Assembly (NCBI GenBank): GCA_038277395.1
Contig: CM076195.1
Location: forward strand, 46,848,224-46,912,223
Length of the DNA: 64,000 nucleotides
Source: Dryocosmus kuriphilus
Taxonomy: Eukaryota > Arthropoda > Insecta > Hymenoptera > Cynipidae
Direction: 5' to 3'
A program made the translations under genes and the position numbers. Numbering within the stretch: position 1 is the stretch's first letter; each line of letters opens with the position of its first letter. Below are positions 23,470-34,569 of the stretch, piece after piece. The notes below the pieces were generated by a model, which did no database searches, was not told the origin of the DNA, and saw nothing but the letters and a program-made list of their open reading frames with translations.

Positions 23470-23940
23470 ATATGTTTTTCTGATTTAAAAAAAATTATAG
23501 CTGTCTATTACATTGATTTAACATGTGTAAATTACTCTATCTAAATATTACTGAATAAAAAATGTACATTATTTTAATTAAACATGAGTAGAAAGTTGAT
23601 TTATATTGGCTCCTTTGCTTATTTCTACATTAAGAAGTGATTTATCCGTGTGTATACGATATGAAACATTAAAATACAAACGTATATCGGGGTTAAGCAT
23701 GTAAAAATAGCTATTTTGTTTGCAAGACCATATCTCCGGAAAGGAGGAAGACGGCACTTTGAAATTTGGTAGAAAGATAGCTCACTTGGCCTTGAAAAAC
23801 ATCCAAAATTCGCTTTTTTTGCTCGTTAAATCCATATGGAATGGGCTTTTTATTAAATTTTAAGTAACAAATTGTCTGTCACAGTGCGATATCGTCACAA
23901 TAAATCTTGATTTTCTCGCAACACAAGAATTTTGTTTGCT
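23470..23940. other. No recognisable gene
   Basis: AT-rich; it contains ATATCTCCGGAAAGG-type text that may belong to the satellite-bearing repeat to its right. No aminopeptidase exon is visible here. Confidence 0.4.
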
Positions 23941-23944
23941 CCAA

Positions 23945-24600
23945 TTTTTCCATTCTCATCTCAGTGAGAAAGTATTAGTTTTATGGGAAAACTAAGTTTC
24001 GCGGATTTCATGAAATCTCGACCTTCCGAGAAGCCCTGAATCCGAAAACACAGGTTTTACGATGGTATCTGTCTGTCTGTCGTTGTCTTCTTTATACCGG
24101 ATAACTTTCGAAAAACTAATCGGATTGCGTTTTAGCAGAATTTTTTAAGGCCGAAAAAGAAAGTATGAGTTCGTCAACGGGCGCTTTTTGTCCAACGGTT
24201 CTGATTTTATCCATCGAAAATGCTGTTCAAAAATCAGAAATTCAATTTTCCTGACAAGCTATGCGAGATAGGAAAACAATATTAAGGAACACAGTTGTTC
24301 ACCTTAAAAAGATCTACAAATTTGCTTTATACATTTTTTAAAATTAAACGGATAGTTTTTGAGGTAAACGTGAAAAATGTTACTAAAAAATAAAAAATCT
24401 ATTTTTCAGTAAAACTATGCGACAAACGAAAAAAATGTTAAGCAGCAAAGTTGTTTGTCTCGAAAAGATCTACAAATTTGTTCCACAAAATTTTTTGATA
24501 GAGTGCACATTTTTTCCATAAAAGTGTAATATTTGGTTTAATCGTGAAAAATGTTATTTAAAAGTTAATAAAAAAGTTACTAAAAAATCTGCTCCTACGC
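23945..24600 (+). repeat. Satellite block 1: leading block plus about two array units
   Basis: A leading block (23945-24255: CATTCTCATCTCAGTGAG, then GTCTGTCTGTCGTTGTC, then ATAACTTTCGAAAAACTAATCG) is followed by units of about 155-160 bp that begin near 24259 and 24414 with (AA)CTATGCGA and contain AAAAGATCTACAAATTTG. The same layout recurs at 24.7-27.0 and 56.2-57.2 kb. Confidence 0.8.
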
Positions 24601-24707
24601 AGGTGCATTCTAATGACGTTTCTCGCGCTTGGAAGTTGATTAAAGCATATCCAAAACGTGAATTTTTTTATTTCTTACATAGTTTGTCTGAAAAATGCAA
24701 TTTTTTT

Positions 24708-26990
24708 ATTACATTCTCATCTCAATTGGAAAGTATTAGTTTTATGTGAAAACTGACTTTCGCGGATTGCATGAATCTCGACGTTTCGAAACCACTTTAA
24801 TCTGAAAAAACTATTACGCTGGTGTCCTTCTGTCCTTGTCGTCGTCGTCTTTATACCGGATAACTTTCGAAAGAGTAATTGGATTGGTGTTTAATTTCGA
24901 ATTGTCTTGCCGGAAAAGGTTCAACAACTTAGTTCAAAAAAAAAGATTTTGTGGATTTCAGCCTACTAAGAAATCCCTGGAAATTTTAGACAGTGTTTTT
25001 ATCCCCTTAGGTAAAATTAAGAAAAAGATTTTAAAAAAATGAAACGCGAACTTGTGGGAGATAAAAGCCTATTGCGGCATAAAAAACCCATTTATTGAAA
25101 CAGTTTGAGAATACAAATTTGAGTGGAATAATCCACGAAGGTGGGCAATCCACGACAGAGATTTACCGTACTCTTCAAGAGACAATTGGAGCATTTGGGA
25201 ACACACTATTGCGAAGTACGAGAAACTCGACGTTGGCGTCACATACGAGGTCGCGAAGATTGATACGCCGGCGGCATGGTAAATTGTTCCAAAGTTCCGG
25301 CGGAACTTGGACAACGTGAAACTGATAATTGATTCCCTAAGCAATATTGGGAAACACTAGGGTCACTTTGATTCCAACTTTCCGGCGGAAAGCTGGACCT
25401 TACGCCGGCTGCGTGGTAGATACGAAAACGGACGCGCGAGAGCTCTCTACGGACCGATCGATGATAGACGACTGTGTCGAGCCAACGCCGCTCGCGCGCA
25501 TACACACTCCTTCTCTCCTCTCACTCTCTCGTAGCAGGTTTTGAATCTAGAGATTCGCGCGCAAACATTTACTCATAAAGCCTGGTTTAAAACCAGAGAC
25601 TATTGTGACGACGGAACAATTGGATTGCGCTTCAGCAGAATGTTTTAAGTTCGAAAAAGAAAGGGTGAGTTCGTTAACGCCGTTTTTGACCAACGTTTAT
25701 GGTTTTATCCGTCGAAAATACTTTTAAAAAATAAAAAATTTCATTTTCTTGCACAACTATGCGAGATAAAAAAAATGTTAGAAAGTAAAATTATTCATCT
25801 TAAAATGTCTATAAATCTTTTTAAAACCATTTTTTGACACGATGCATATTTCTTGTTTTATTTGTGGGAAATTTTATTAAAAATAAAAAATTCCATTTTG
25901 ATGATAAACTATGCGAGAGACGAAATAAAACTTTCAGAGTCAATGTTTTTACATAACCTCAAAAAGATCTGTAAGTTCGCTTCATACAATTTTTCTTATA
26001 AAACGCATAGATTTTGAGTTTTGTGAAAAAATATTATTAAATACAAAAAAAAAACACTTTTTAGCAAAACTGTGCGAAATATAAAAAAAATATCAAAGAG
26101 CAAAGTTATTTATCTCAAAAAGGTGTATAAATTACCTCTATAATATTTTTTTGATACAATGCATTTTTTTTATTTGTGAAAAATTTTATTAAAAATAAAA
26201 AAAATCCAGATTTCTGACAAACTATGCGAGAGACGAAAAAAATGTTCAGGGTCAAAGTTACATAACCTCAAAAAGATCTGTAAGTTTGCTTCATACCATT
26301 TTTCTTATAAAACGCATAGTTTGGGGTTATTTGCGAAAAATATTATTAAATATAAGATAAATACAAAAAAAACAAATATCAAGAAGCAAAGTTGTTTATC
26401 TCAAAAAGATCTACAAATTGCCTGTGTACTATTTTTTGATAAGACACATAGTTTTTGTTTTAATGGTCAACAATATTATTAATAAAAATCTAGAATTCAA
26501 TTTTCCCGCCAAACTATGTAAGATGCGGAAAAAATGTTAAGGAGTAAAGTTGTTTATCACAAAAAGGTGTACAAATTTGCTTCATACTATTTTTTTATGA
26601 CACATAGTTTTTATTTTACCTGTGATAAATGTTGTTATTAAAAATCAAGAATTCAGTTTGCCGACAAAACTATGCGAGATAGGAAAAAAGTAATTAGAAG
26701 TAAAATTATTCATGTCAGAAAGGTGTACATATTTCCTTAAAATTACTTTTTAATAGGATGCATAATTTTTGTTTTAATTTTTGAATAATTTTATGAATAA
26801 AAATCAGAAATTCAATTTGTCCGCCAAACTAAGCGAAATACGAAAGAAATTTTTTTTTTAAATTTGTTAATTTTAAAATATCTTCAATTTTTCTAGAGAT
26901 GGCACACATACTTTTTGATTTAATTGTGAAAAATGTTACTAAATATAAAAAATTAAATTTTTCAGCCAAACTGCAAGAACATTTCACGTT
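24708..26990 (+). repeat. Satellite block 2: leading block plus about eight array units, with an insertion
   Basis: The leading block starts at 24708 and resumes at 25618 after an insertion. Array units begin with CTATGCGA-type boxes near 25755, 25907, 26068, 26219, 26511, 26669 and 26827, so the period is about 150-160 bp. The array ends with a modified unit reading CAAACTGCAAGAAC near 26970. Confidence 0.85.
24887..25617. mobile_element. 731-bp insertion inside satellite block 2
   Basis: The satellite's leading block is interrupted exactly here, and the 10-mer AATTGGATTG occurs on both sides (24877-24886 and 25618-25627). The insert is GC-richer toward its middle, with TACGCCGGCGGCATGGTA and TACGCCGGCTGCGTGGTAGA about 130 bp apart. 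No coding domain was recognised. Confidence 0.55.
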
Positions 26991-27083
26991 CCGGGAGCTT
27001 TAACAAAAAAGTAAAAAATACTAAATTATACTCGTCAATTGTTTGATCCTAAATTGAGCTGCTGGATCGAAGAATGGCTTTGG

Positions 27084-27310
27084 GGGGGGGGGGGGGGGGT
27101 CCTGAACGTTGCTGAAACCCAAACGGCGAGAGGCCCCACACTCCCAGCGAAATAAGTTTATGTGCCCTTCTTCGATCCGCAGCTCTATTTTAAAAACTGT
27201 GTACGCATAAATGTAGGGGGGTGGACAAAAACCGAGCGCGTAGCGCTAATTAAATACCATATTGAGCGCGAAGCTCGAGTGACATATATTATCTAGCGCG
27301 AGGCGCGAGT
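27084..27310. repeat. Poly-G tract and GCGCGA-rich short repeats
   Basis: A G tract (about 27084-27099) is followed at 27222-27310 by three loose copies of an AGCGCGAAGCTCGAG-type box spaced by about 35 bp of AT-rich DNA. Confidence 0.6.
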
Positions 27311-27514
27311 TCCAACAGCCGTGAGATTTTTTTTTTCTTATTTAGCATTCTGATATCTCGGAAGCATATTCTTATTTTCGTATTAAATTCAAATTTCGAT
27401 TTTTAATCGATTTTTAAATCAAATTTTGAAAATCCATGAAATTCTGATCACTAAATTCTCAGACGATATTCTCGAATTCGATTAACTTTTTTAGATTAAT
27501 CATACAGGCACACA

Positions 27515-28990
27515 CAAGAAAAGTGTCTTGGTCTGCAGACTAGAGCACCATACTATTATGTATTTTGCCCCGCTGAACACGAATCTCATGTTAGATTTCC
27601 TCCATCACGTTAAGATTTTTTTAAAACCTCAAAAAACTTAAGCGGATCCAGTGGACAGGCAAGAATATTAAAAACTATATGGATTTATTTAAAACTTTGT
27701 ATACTATATATAGCGGACAAGTTTATAAAAAACTATTTAAATTTATTTGGAACATTACATACTGGGGTTTTTGGGGCTGCTAATGACGAATCTGAAGTCA
27801 AAGTTCGAAATTAAAAATAGCGGATCCAGTATGGCGGACAAATGTATCAAAAACTATTTAGAGTATTTCAAACATTATATGGGGGGGGGGGGGGGGGGTC
27901 CTGATGATGAATCTGAAATCAAAGTTTGAAAATTCAAAAAGAAAAAACTTCATGGTTGGCGACTAGACCATAATATTCCTATGCTTTTGGGGTCGCCGAA
28001 TCCAAAGCACGTTTTTGTGCTTAGGCTTCTTCTAGAGGTTTCACCTCAAAAAATCATCATTTACGTCCCATGATCCTTGATATTCGCACCCTCTATTCCT
28101 TCTATGTTTTGAATCTATTTTCAAGTCTTAATCCATTCGGATGTATTAATAGAGTTAGCAAAGCTTTTCACAGTCTTTCCACAGTTGGAAGTCCTACAAA
28201 ATGTTGCTCGTACACTGTTTGATAACAAATGTCCATGTATACGGCGTCCAGTGTCCATGACTCAAATGAGAGATAACCGAGATACAAGGGATCTTGCAAT
28301 TGAAGCTGATAACACCTGAATGAAGCTCCTGCCACGGAGGATGCTGGGAGCGATGAAATCTGCTCTGAAAGGATATGTGTCGAATGATTCGTTTTTCAAT
28401 ACACTATGGTAACGAAGCTGTCTCAGGGGGGCGTTACAATGTGATGATGAACCCGTAGCGTGTCCGGCGGCGAGTTAAGATTGTTCTCGTCAAAGTTGGA
28501 AAGGTGTTATCTCCTTAAATTGCCTTTGCAAGCTCCCTTGAATCTCGGTTATCTCTTCTCACTCGAAATCGAATGAGTCAATGTTCCGTATATTATTTCA
28601 CATTGTCAACTCTTTGATAAGAAAACAATCACCGATCAGTCGTAATGCTGTGCTTCCACAGACCCGAAGACATAAAAGATCCAAGACATAAAAAGAATGG
28701 AGCTTGCAGATATCAAGGATCATGCGACGTAAATGATGGTTTTTTTGAGGTTAGGGAAGAAACCTGACGAGGCAAAACGGGCTTTGGATTCAGCGCGACA
28801 TTAAAAACATAGGGATATTATGAATATTATGGTCTAGTCCTACATATTGGATCCGAAATTTTAAATTTCAGAATTTGACTTCAGATTCGTCATCAGCGAC
28901 CTCAAGAACCCCAGTATGTAACTTTTCAAATAAATCTAAATAGTTTTTGATAAACTTGTCCGCTATATTGAGATTGTCAACTTCCACATC
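27515..28990. mobile_element. Large fold-back repeat
   Basis: The left arm (about 27780-28130) and right arm (about 28640-28985) are inverted copies. Matching pieces include GGATCCAGTATGGCGGAC with its reverse, GACGAATCTGAAGTCAAA, the GACTAGACCATAATATTC box, and a TGATCCTTGATATT box. Closer to the centre, GATAACCGAGATACAAGGGA (28270s) pairs with TCCCTTGAATCTCGGTTATC (28530s). The segment 27515-27780 is a further direct copy of the outer part. There is no ORF of note. Confidence 0.75.
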
Positions 28991-29267
28991 TGTTTTCTCG
29001 AAACTGGATAATTTTTTCTGATCAAATTTTTTTGGCCTCAATTCAGAAACACTTATCTCGGAAGTGGACTTTTGTTTTATCTTTAAATGGTGATTTCGAT
29101 TTTACAGAATGTTTTTTCGCTCTCCTGAAAAATTACGATTTCGTTGGTTATCTAGTTTTGTACTGCCACCCGTTCAAATGGTAAATATGAATTCAAGTTT
29201 GGTATAATATCGTTTCAAATAGGGAAAACCGAGGTTTTATTAGACTTATTCGTATTTATTACAGTAA
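28991..29267. other. No recognisable gene
   Basis: AT-rich, no features beyond short ORFs. Confidence 0.4.
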
Positions 29268-29401
29268 CAAAGTATAATATTATCATATAACAGTCTTTAA
29301 TACATGAAGAAGAGAAATTAATATCTTAAATACGAAATATATGAACGTCCAAATGAAAAGGAACCAGATTGTTGATTTAATTTGAGGAGTTACGAGCGTT
29401 T
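29268..29401 (+). repeat. Direct repeat unit, left copy
   Basis: About 134 bp, from AAGTATAATATTATC to GTTACGAGCGTT; recurs at 30229-30361. The two copies bracket the TIR element at 29402-30208. Confidence 0.8.
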
Positions 29402-30208
29402 GTGACGTGCGCCGAAGAAAGGGGGCTTACTCTAATAAGTGAGATTTTTCAGGGCATGCGGTCAAAGTCGACCTGATAGATACAACTTTTAGGAGAGAGG
29501 GAAGACTCACTCACCACTACATTCTCACGCATATTATAGCGGCGCCGCTGCCGCGTTTTCCTTTTCTTCCTGTCACCAAGTTCAATTATGTTTTAAAACA
29601 TAAATCGTCAGAACTCACCTAAAGGTTATTGAAAATATTTGAAATTTGGTATACACACGCAGTATACCCTAGCGATGCCTACAAAATCAATAAAACAATT
29701 AAAGCTGCCTATTGTTTAATAATAATTCATTGCAAATTCAGACCGGTCACTAAGCGTGTTTTTTTTAGTTTCGGCGAAGAAAAGTATCGAGGGAACTTCA
29801 GAGTTGAAATAACTTCCAGTGAGACATTTGTTCCTTACTATTAAAGGAAGATTTTTGGAAATTTTTAGATCGATTAATTAAAAATTGACGGAAATATCCA
29901 TTATGTAAGAAAACACGCGACGCCCTTTACGATTGCACCGTGAGCTTCTCAACGTTCGCCTGCACTCACGGACGGGTACACATAAGACGCGGAGATGTAA
30001 GTGGTGAGTGGCGTTTCACGGGATCTCGAGCTCTCGAGCGAAAGCTCAATTTCTCGGGTACCTAACAGCTCAATTATTAGCATTAATAACGCTCGAAAAT
30101 TTTTTTCGATGGTTTCATTAAAAAGAGCAACTCAAAAACTATCGAAAGGTGTCAAAACCTCGATTTCGATTTTTTTAGAGTAAGCCCCCTTTCTTCGGCG
30201 CACGTCAC
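29402..30208. mobile_element. Non-autonomous TIR element, about 807 bp
   Basis: The ends are perfect inverted repeats of about 34 bp: GTGACGTGCGCCGAAGAAAG and then GGGGCTTACTCTAA, mirrored at 30175-30208. The interior has no transposase; a 71-codon ORF at 29629 has no recognisable domain. No clear target-site duplication was found next to the tips. Confidence 0.8.
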
Positions 30209-30228
30209 ACATATATAAAGGAGATGTA

Positions 30229-30361
30229 AAGTATAATATTATCACATAACAGTTTTTAATACATGAAGAAGACAAATTAGTATCTTAAATACGAAATGTG
30301 TGTATACTTCCAAATGAAAAGGAATCAGATTGTTGATTTTATTTTAGGAGTTACGAACGTT
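30229..30361 (+). repeat. Direct repeat unit, right copy
   Basis: Second copy of 29268-29401 (about 88-90% identical). Its end is exactly where the coding part of LINE-C stops. Confidence 0.8.
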
Positions 30362-31249
30362 TTAGAGAGGCAGGGTCAAAATTGTCACTCAGAATTCTAA
30401 GGCCGACCAGCCCTTTTCTTCTAAGGAAAGTCTCAATATCGGAGGTAAAGAGATTAAATATTATTGGACTCAAAATTTCACCCTGCAGCACCCCCTCCGT
30501 AACCGGTAACTCCTCTGAGAGTCCGTCTCCCATCTTCACACAAGTTGAAGTTCTTTCATATAAACTTTTAAGTAACCTAATTATTTTCGAGCTTACACCC
30601 AAATCATGAAGTTTTGTCCAGACGAGAGCATGATTGACCGAAGGAAACGCCCTTGAAAAATCGACTACTATGGCATATAGATATCTGTTTTTTTTTGTAG
30701 ATAAATCTGAGAGATAGCAGCCAAAGTAAAGATGTTATCAACAGAACTCCTTTTCCTGCGAAAACCTGCTTGCGCTTCCGGAATGATTTGACATAAAGAT
30801 TCCCATTTTTCTAGTCTAGCTAGTAAAATCTGCGTAAAAATTTTTAAAACAGAGTTTAAAAGAGCAATCGATCTATAATTATTGGGACTAGAGGGATCAT
30901 GTTTCTTGTGAAGCATATGTGTCAAAGATTTAGTCCAGTCAAGAGGTATATATTCTTTTTCAAGTATTTGATTAAAAAAGGACTCTAGATACAGGAGCCA
31001 ATTAGGAGGAAAATTCTTGTAGAAACAATTTGAGTTCTGATCCGACCCTGGGGCCTTATTTAGTTTTGTTTTGTTAACTGACGACATGATCTCATTTGCT
31101 GTAATGCTGCTATCTAGTAGCGGATGACGAACATCCGTAAATAATGATAGAGACAGACATCTCAGGGGAAGTGTAAGGCGGATGTAATTTTCCCAGTCTC
31201 CTGTGTTGAGAGTATTTGATTTGATTTTCAAACCCCTAAATTTATTCAC
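30362..31249 (-). pseudogene. LINE-C reverse transcriptase, N-terminal part
   Basis: Readable motifs are NKAPGSDQN (fingers), LDWTKSLTHMLHKKHD, NNYRSIALLNSVLKIF, AQAGFRRKRSSVDNIF and, after a stop near 30668, GVLQGEILSPIIFNLF. No F/YADD catalytic box follows, because the sequence ends at 30362. It therefore cannot polymerise. Confidence 0.85.
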
Positions 31250-31343
31250 GGTTTCCCAAAAAGTCTTACTATCTTTGACTTTCTCGAGGCCCGCAACTGT
31301 ACTTTTTTCAAAACTCGTTTTTTTTATGGCCGATTAGAGCCTG

Positions 31344-32492
31344 TTACGATTTTTTAGCTTTAATATACATCGTTTTAGTCTCGTCAGAAAAGCCAGCCCT
31401 GCTGGAGGATTTTAATGTGCTAAGTAATGAATTTTTAGCTTGTTGACAGTCGATATCGAACCAAGGCTTGTCACGCGTAGGTTGACCACAAAATCCTTTC
31501 CTCGTTTTATACATGTTAGCTGCTATCGCACTATCAAAAATTGCCTCCGTGAGATTCGAACTTAAACCGTCGATATCGATTATGTCGAAGTTTACTTTGA
31601 TCTTATTTGACAAATAGAGTTCGTTTGAGAAAATTTCCTGCCTACTGTCGTCCCACTTAAGATAAGTCAATATTTTGTTTTTGTTTACTTTCGGAGAGCC
31701 AGAGTGACTAACTGAAACAGGGAGACTACTGGAGGACACCAAGATAGGAAAATGATCAGAAAAAGGTATAGAGTGATCCACCTTCAGGTCATTAATCAGA
31801 CTAATTGCCTCGGCATTACACCAAACTAATTCAATTATGCTTTTCCCCCCTGTATTCACGAATCTAAAATTTGCTGGATTATGACTCCGCGATCTTCCGT
31901 TTATCGAATAAAATTCTTTCTCCTCCATCATCTCGACCAATCTCAGCCCCTTCCTACCGTGTACAATATCCTGACTATCACGCTGAATACAGAAATCTGA
32001 GTGAGTAAACATCTCGGGGGGACCCTGTCCCAAGCATCCAACCCTACAGTTAAAATCACCATAAATAATGGTAGCTATGTTATTGAATTTATCTGACAGT
32101 GTATTTAAAGTTTCTTCGAATAATTGTAAAATAATGTCTATATCAACTGCTGGGTTAAAATAACAAATACCCAAAATAAAATGTGTCCCATTATTATTGG
32201 TGATTCGCACCAGGATCCAATATTCTGTTTTATCAATAAGTTTACAATTTGGGTATGATTTGCTTATGAGAAGAGTCAGGCCCCCACTTGCCCTACCTCT
32301 TGACTTATCTTTTAGGGCGTTAGAGAAAAAATAATGACCATTGTTTTTAACGTTAACATTAGTTGGAATTTTAGTCAGCCAGGTTTCGACAATAACTATA
32401 ATTGCGAAATTGACTAAATTAATACCAGAGTTTAAAAATCTTACGTAACCATGACAATTCCAAAATAGAAACTTTGAGATGTTTACAACCAT
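31344..32492 (-). pseudogene. LINE-C endonuclease domain (start of ORF2)
   Basis: 382 open codons. The exonuclease-endonuclease-phosphatase fold is indicated by FLFWNCHGY at residues 8-16 (catalytic Asn), IVIVETWLTKIP (E-T-W-L), IIYGDFNCRVGCLG (D-F-N) and DHSIPFSDHFPI (the S-D-H box). The C-terminal section runs into the linker ahead of the RT, and the frame breaks between 31344 and 31249. This half of ORF2 is itself intact, which suggests moderate age. It would nick the target for target-primed reverse transcription. Confidence 0.85.
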
Positions 32493-32626
32493 TTCACTTG
32501 AGCTCCGGTTCCTTAGTTTTTTTTTGAAGCCTCTTGTTCTGACACCCGTCCAAAGTGGTCTGAATGAGGGGGGGGGGGGGGCATTCTCCTTGTCTGTTGA
32601 GGTTTGTGGGAGGGGATTCCGAGGCC

Positions 32627-33307
32627 TTACGTTTCGAACTGCATCCAGTGGTCGCTTCCCCCATCTTTGATCTCCTCCGCATCCCGAATCTTATTCTCCA
32701 GCAATTGCAACTCAGCGCAATTAAAACTTTTTCCCTCTACATATAAAAGGTTATAACTTAGGGAAGTTTTTAGACCCTTCTCCCTTGCTCTTTTTAGGTA
32801 TGGAAGAAGAGTTTTTCTTTCTTCCTGGACTTTTTTTGTATAGTCTTCGGAGATGCTGATTCCAGTACCACGAAGTTTCCTCAGTTGGGCCAATATGAGC
32901 TTTTTATCTTTAAATGATCGAAGCTGGGTCAGGATAGGTCGGGACTTACGAGCCACCTCTAGCTTCTTACTATCCAGACGTCTAGCAGACACAATTTGAT
33001 CCATTTGTAACTGAATGTTAAGATGAGATTTGAAAATTCCACAAGCCACATTCTCCAGGTCTTCGTCACTCTCCTCAGAAACTCCAAATACGATCAAACT
33101 GTTAGTCCTGAGTGCCCTGTCCATGGCCTCTATTTTTCTGTCTTGTTCTAGGATGATAGCTTTTAATTTTTCTTGTTCGTTTTTGAGTTCTTTGTATTCA
33201 AGCGAGAGGTGATCCACTTTATTGTGGAGAGATGAAAGCGAGGTCTCCAAGTTTCCGAATCTCTGCATCAGCAACTCAAATTTGTCCTCCGTCATATTAA
33301 ACGCCAT
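32627..33307 (-). CDS. LINE-C ORF1 protein (coiled coil plus RRM-like)
   Basis: 226 residues with an acidic/basic heptad-rich coiled coil at about residues 5-65 (LLMQRFGNLETSLSSLHNKV and following), then SLIVFGVSEES, which resembles the first strand of the RRM-type domain of L1-like ORF1 proteins. A conserved-looking RPILTQLRSFKDKKLILAQL helps define the C-terminal domain. Such proteins form trimers and coat the LINE RNA as a chaperone. The ORF is uninterrupted and ends 135 bp before ORF2. The alternative is a captured cellular coiled-coil protein, but its position ahead of the endonuclease makes ORF1 far more likely. Confidence 0.8.
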   Translation of the reverse strand: MAFNMTEDKFELLMQRFGNLETSLSSLHNKVDHLSLEYKELKNEQEKLKAIILEQDRKIEAMDRALRTNSLIVFGVSEESDEDLENVACGIFKSHLNIQLQMDQIVSARRLDSKKLEVARKSRPILTQLRSFKDKKLILAQLRKLRGTGISISEDYTKKVQEERKTLLPYLKRAREKGLKTSLSYNLLYVEGKSFNCAELQLLENKIRDAEEIKDGGSDHWMQFET

Positions 33308-34200
33308 TTCTCCAAAAATACGTATGTAAACACAACACTATACTATAGGAGAAATGACGAACACAACACTAGCACCGATTGGAGCTGTATAAACGCTGTA
33401 CTAATGAAACGTGAGCGAACACTCATCCCACCTTTATTTACTGTTTACTCGAAAAGTAACCAAACTGCATCCAAGCCAAGTGCACTTGTTTCACAACAGA
33501 GATCGTTTATCACAATTGCATCACTTTGAAGAGTATATTTTTGCAATTTACCATTAAAAGCACCCAAAGTTTGAAGAGCGAACAAACATGCGACCGACCG
33601 CCATACTGGCACAGTAGCGCCCACTCTTCCAGTAGTTAAATTTCAAACCTGTAATCTTGATGAAATTTTACGAAATTTGTGTTTTATTTTATACTGTCCA
33701 AATCAGCAGTTCTATCAAGATACATAGCTGGTAAAAACTTGTTCAAAATATTTTTTTTTTTCTTTTTTAAAATATTTGGAAAAATAAATAATTTTTTATT
33801 TTATGCAGAGACAAATTTAAAAATCTCTGTAAAAGTAGGAATTCGATAATTTTTTAATACCTGCAAATGTACACTGAGAGGTTATGTTACTGATCATGCT
33901 AATCACATATATACGTATATGTATACGAATAACAAAAAGTTATATGACCATAATACAGGCTAAAAAACGAACTTTTGCTTTTATTTCTTTGTACTCAGAA
34001 ACGCAAAACAAAATATCTTCTCCTTTCTAAAAATATATGATTGAGTTTCATGCGCGTAAAAAAAAATATATATTTTTTTATTCATTAGTAGGATTACAAA
34101 AATTGTGTACACCAAAAACGAGATTTATTTATTTTCAATTTTCACAATTTACTTATATTTTACTTTAAATCTTCATGAGGTTTACTAACTTCATTACTTT
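33308..34200. other. LINE-C upstream region and AT-rich DNA
   Basis: 33308-33620 may be the 5' untranslated region of LINE-C. The rest is AT-rich with no gene seen. Confidence 0.4.
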
Positions 34201-34502
34201 AAATTTGAATCTAGCGCCCTCACTTAACCAAAATGACGTCCTACGGGGTCAGGCTTCCTGGGCTTCCTACTGGTTCACTTTTTTTTTGCGCGTGGCTAGA
34301 TCCTGTATTCTTAGATCATGAGTCCAACCAGCATTATCCGACTCTTCTAGTTTTGCGATCAAATCTTTCGTCGCGTACAGTGGAATTCTGGGGGGCGGGG
34401 GAGGTCACAGGAGTCTTGGAACGCCCCCTCCCCCCAATCGTACACGTCAAATTGATGAACCTCCTAAAAATAGACAATTTACGACAATTTTATTATTAAG
34501 AC

Positions 34503-34543
<41 letters not shown>
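34503..34543. repeat. Poly-C tract of about 41 bases
   Basis: An uninterrupted C run directly before the palindromic element. Its length may be unreliable in the assembly. Confidence 0.9.
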
Positions 34544-34544
<1 letters not shown>

Positions 34545-34569
34545 TCTTTGGCTATGACCGCGCCTGGTC

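Larger units (their letters stand above)
30362..33307 (-). mobile_element. LINE-C with coiled-coil ORF1, 3'-truncated
   Basis: A minus-strand LINE with ORF1 (32627-33307), endonuclease (31344-32492) and the N-terminal part of the reverse transcriptase (30362-31249). The coding sequence ends before the catalytic YADD box, next to a short direct repeat; most LINEs are truncated at the 5' end, so this points to a later deletion or recombination. I do not assign a clade. Confidence 0.85.

Noticed and set aside
25069..25544. Overlapping 65-91 codon ORFs
   Set aside because: They lie in the GC-richer insertion within the satellite, overlap on both strands and show no motif.
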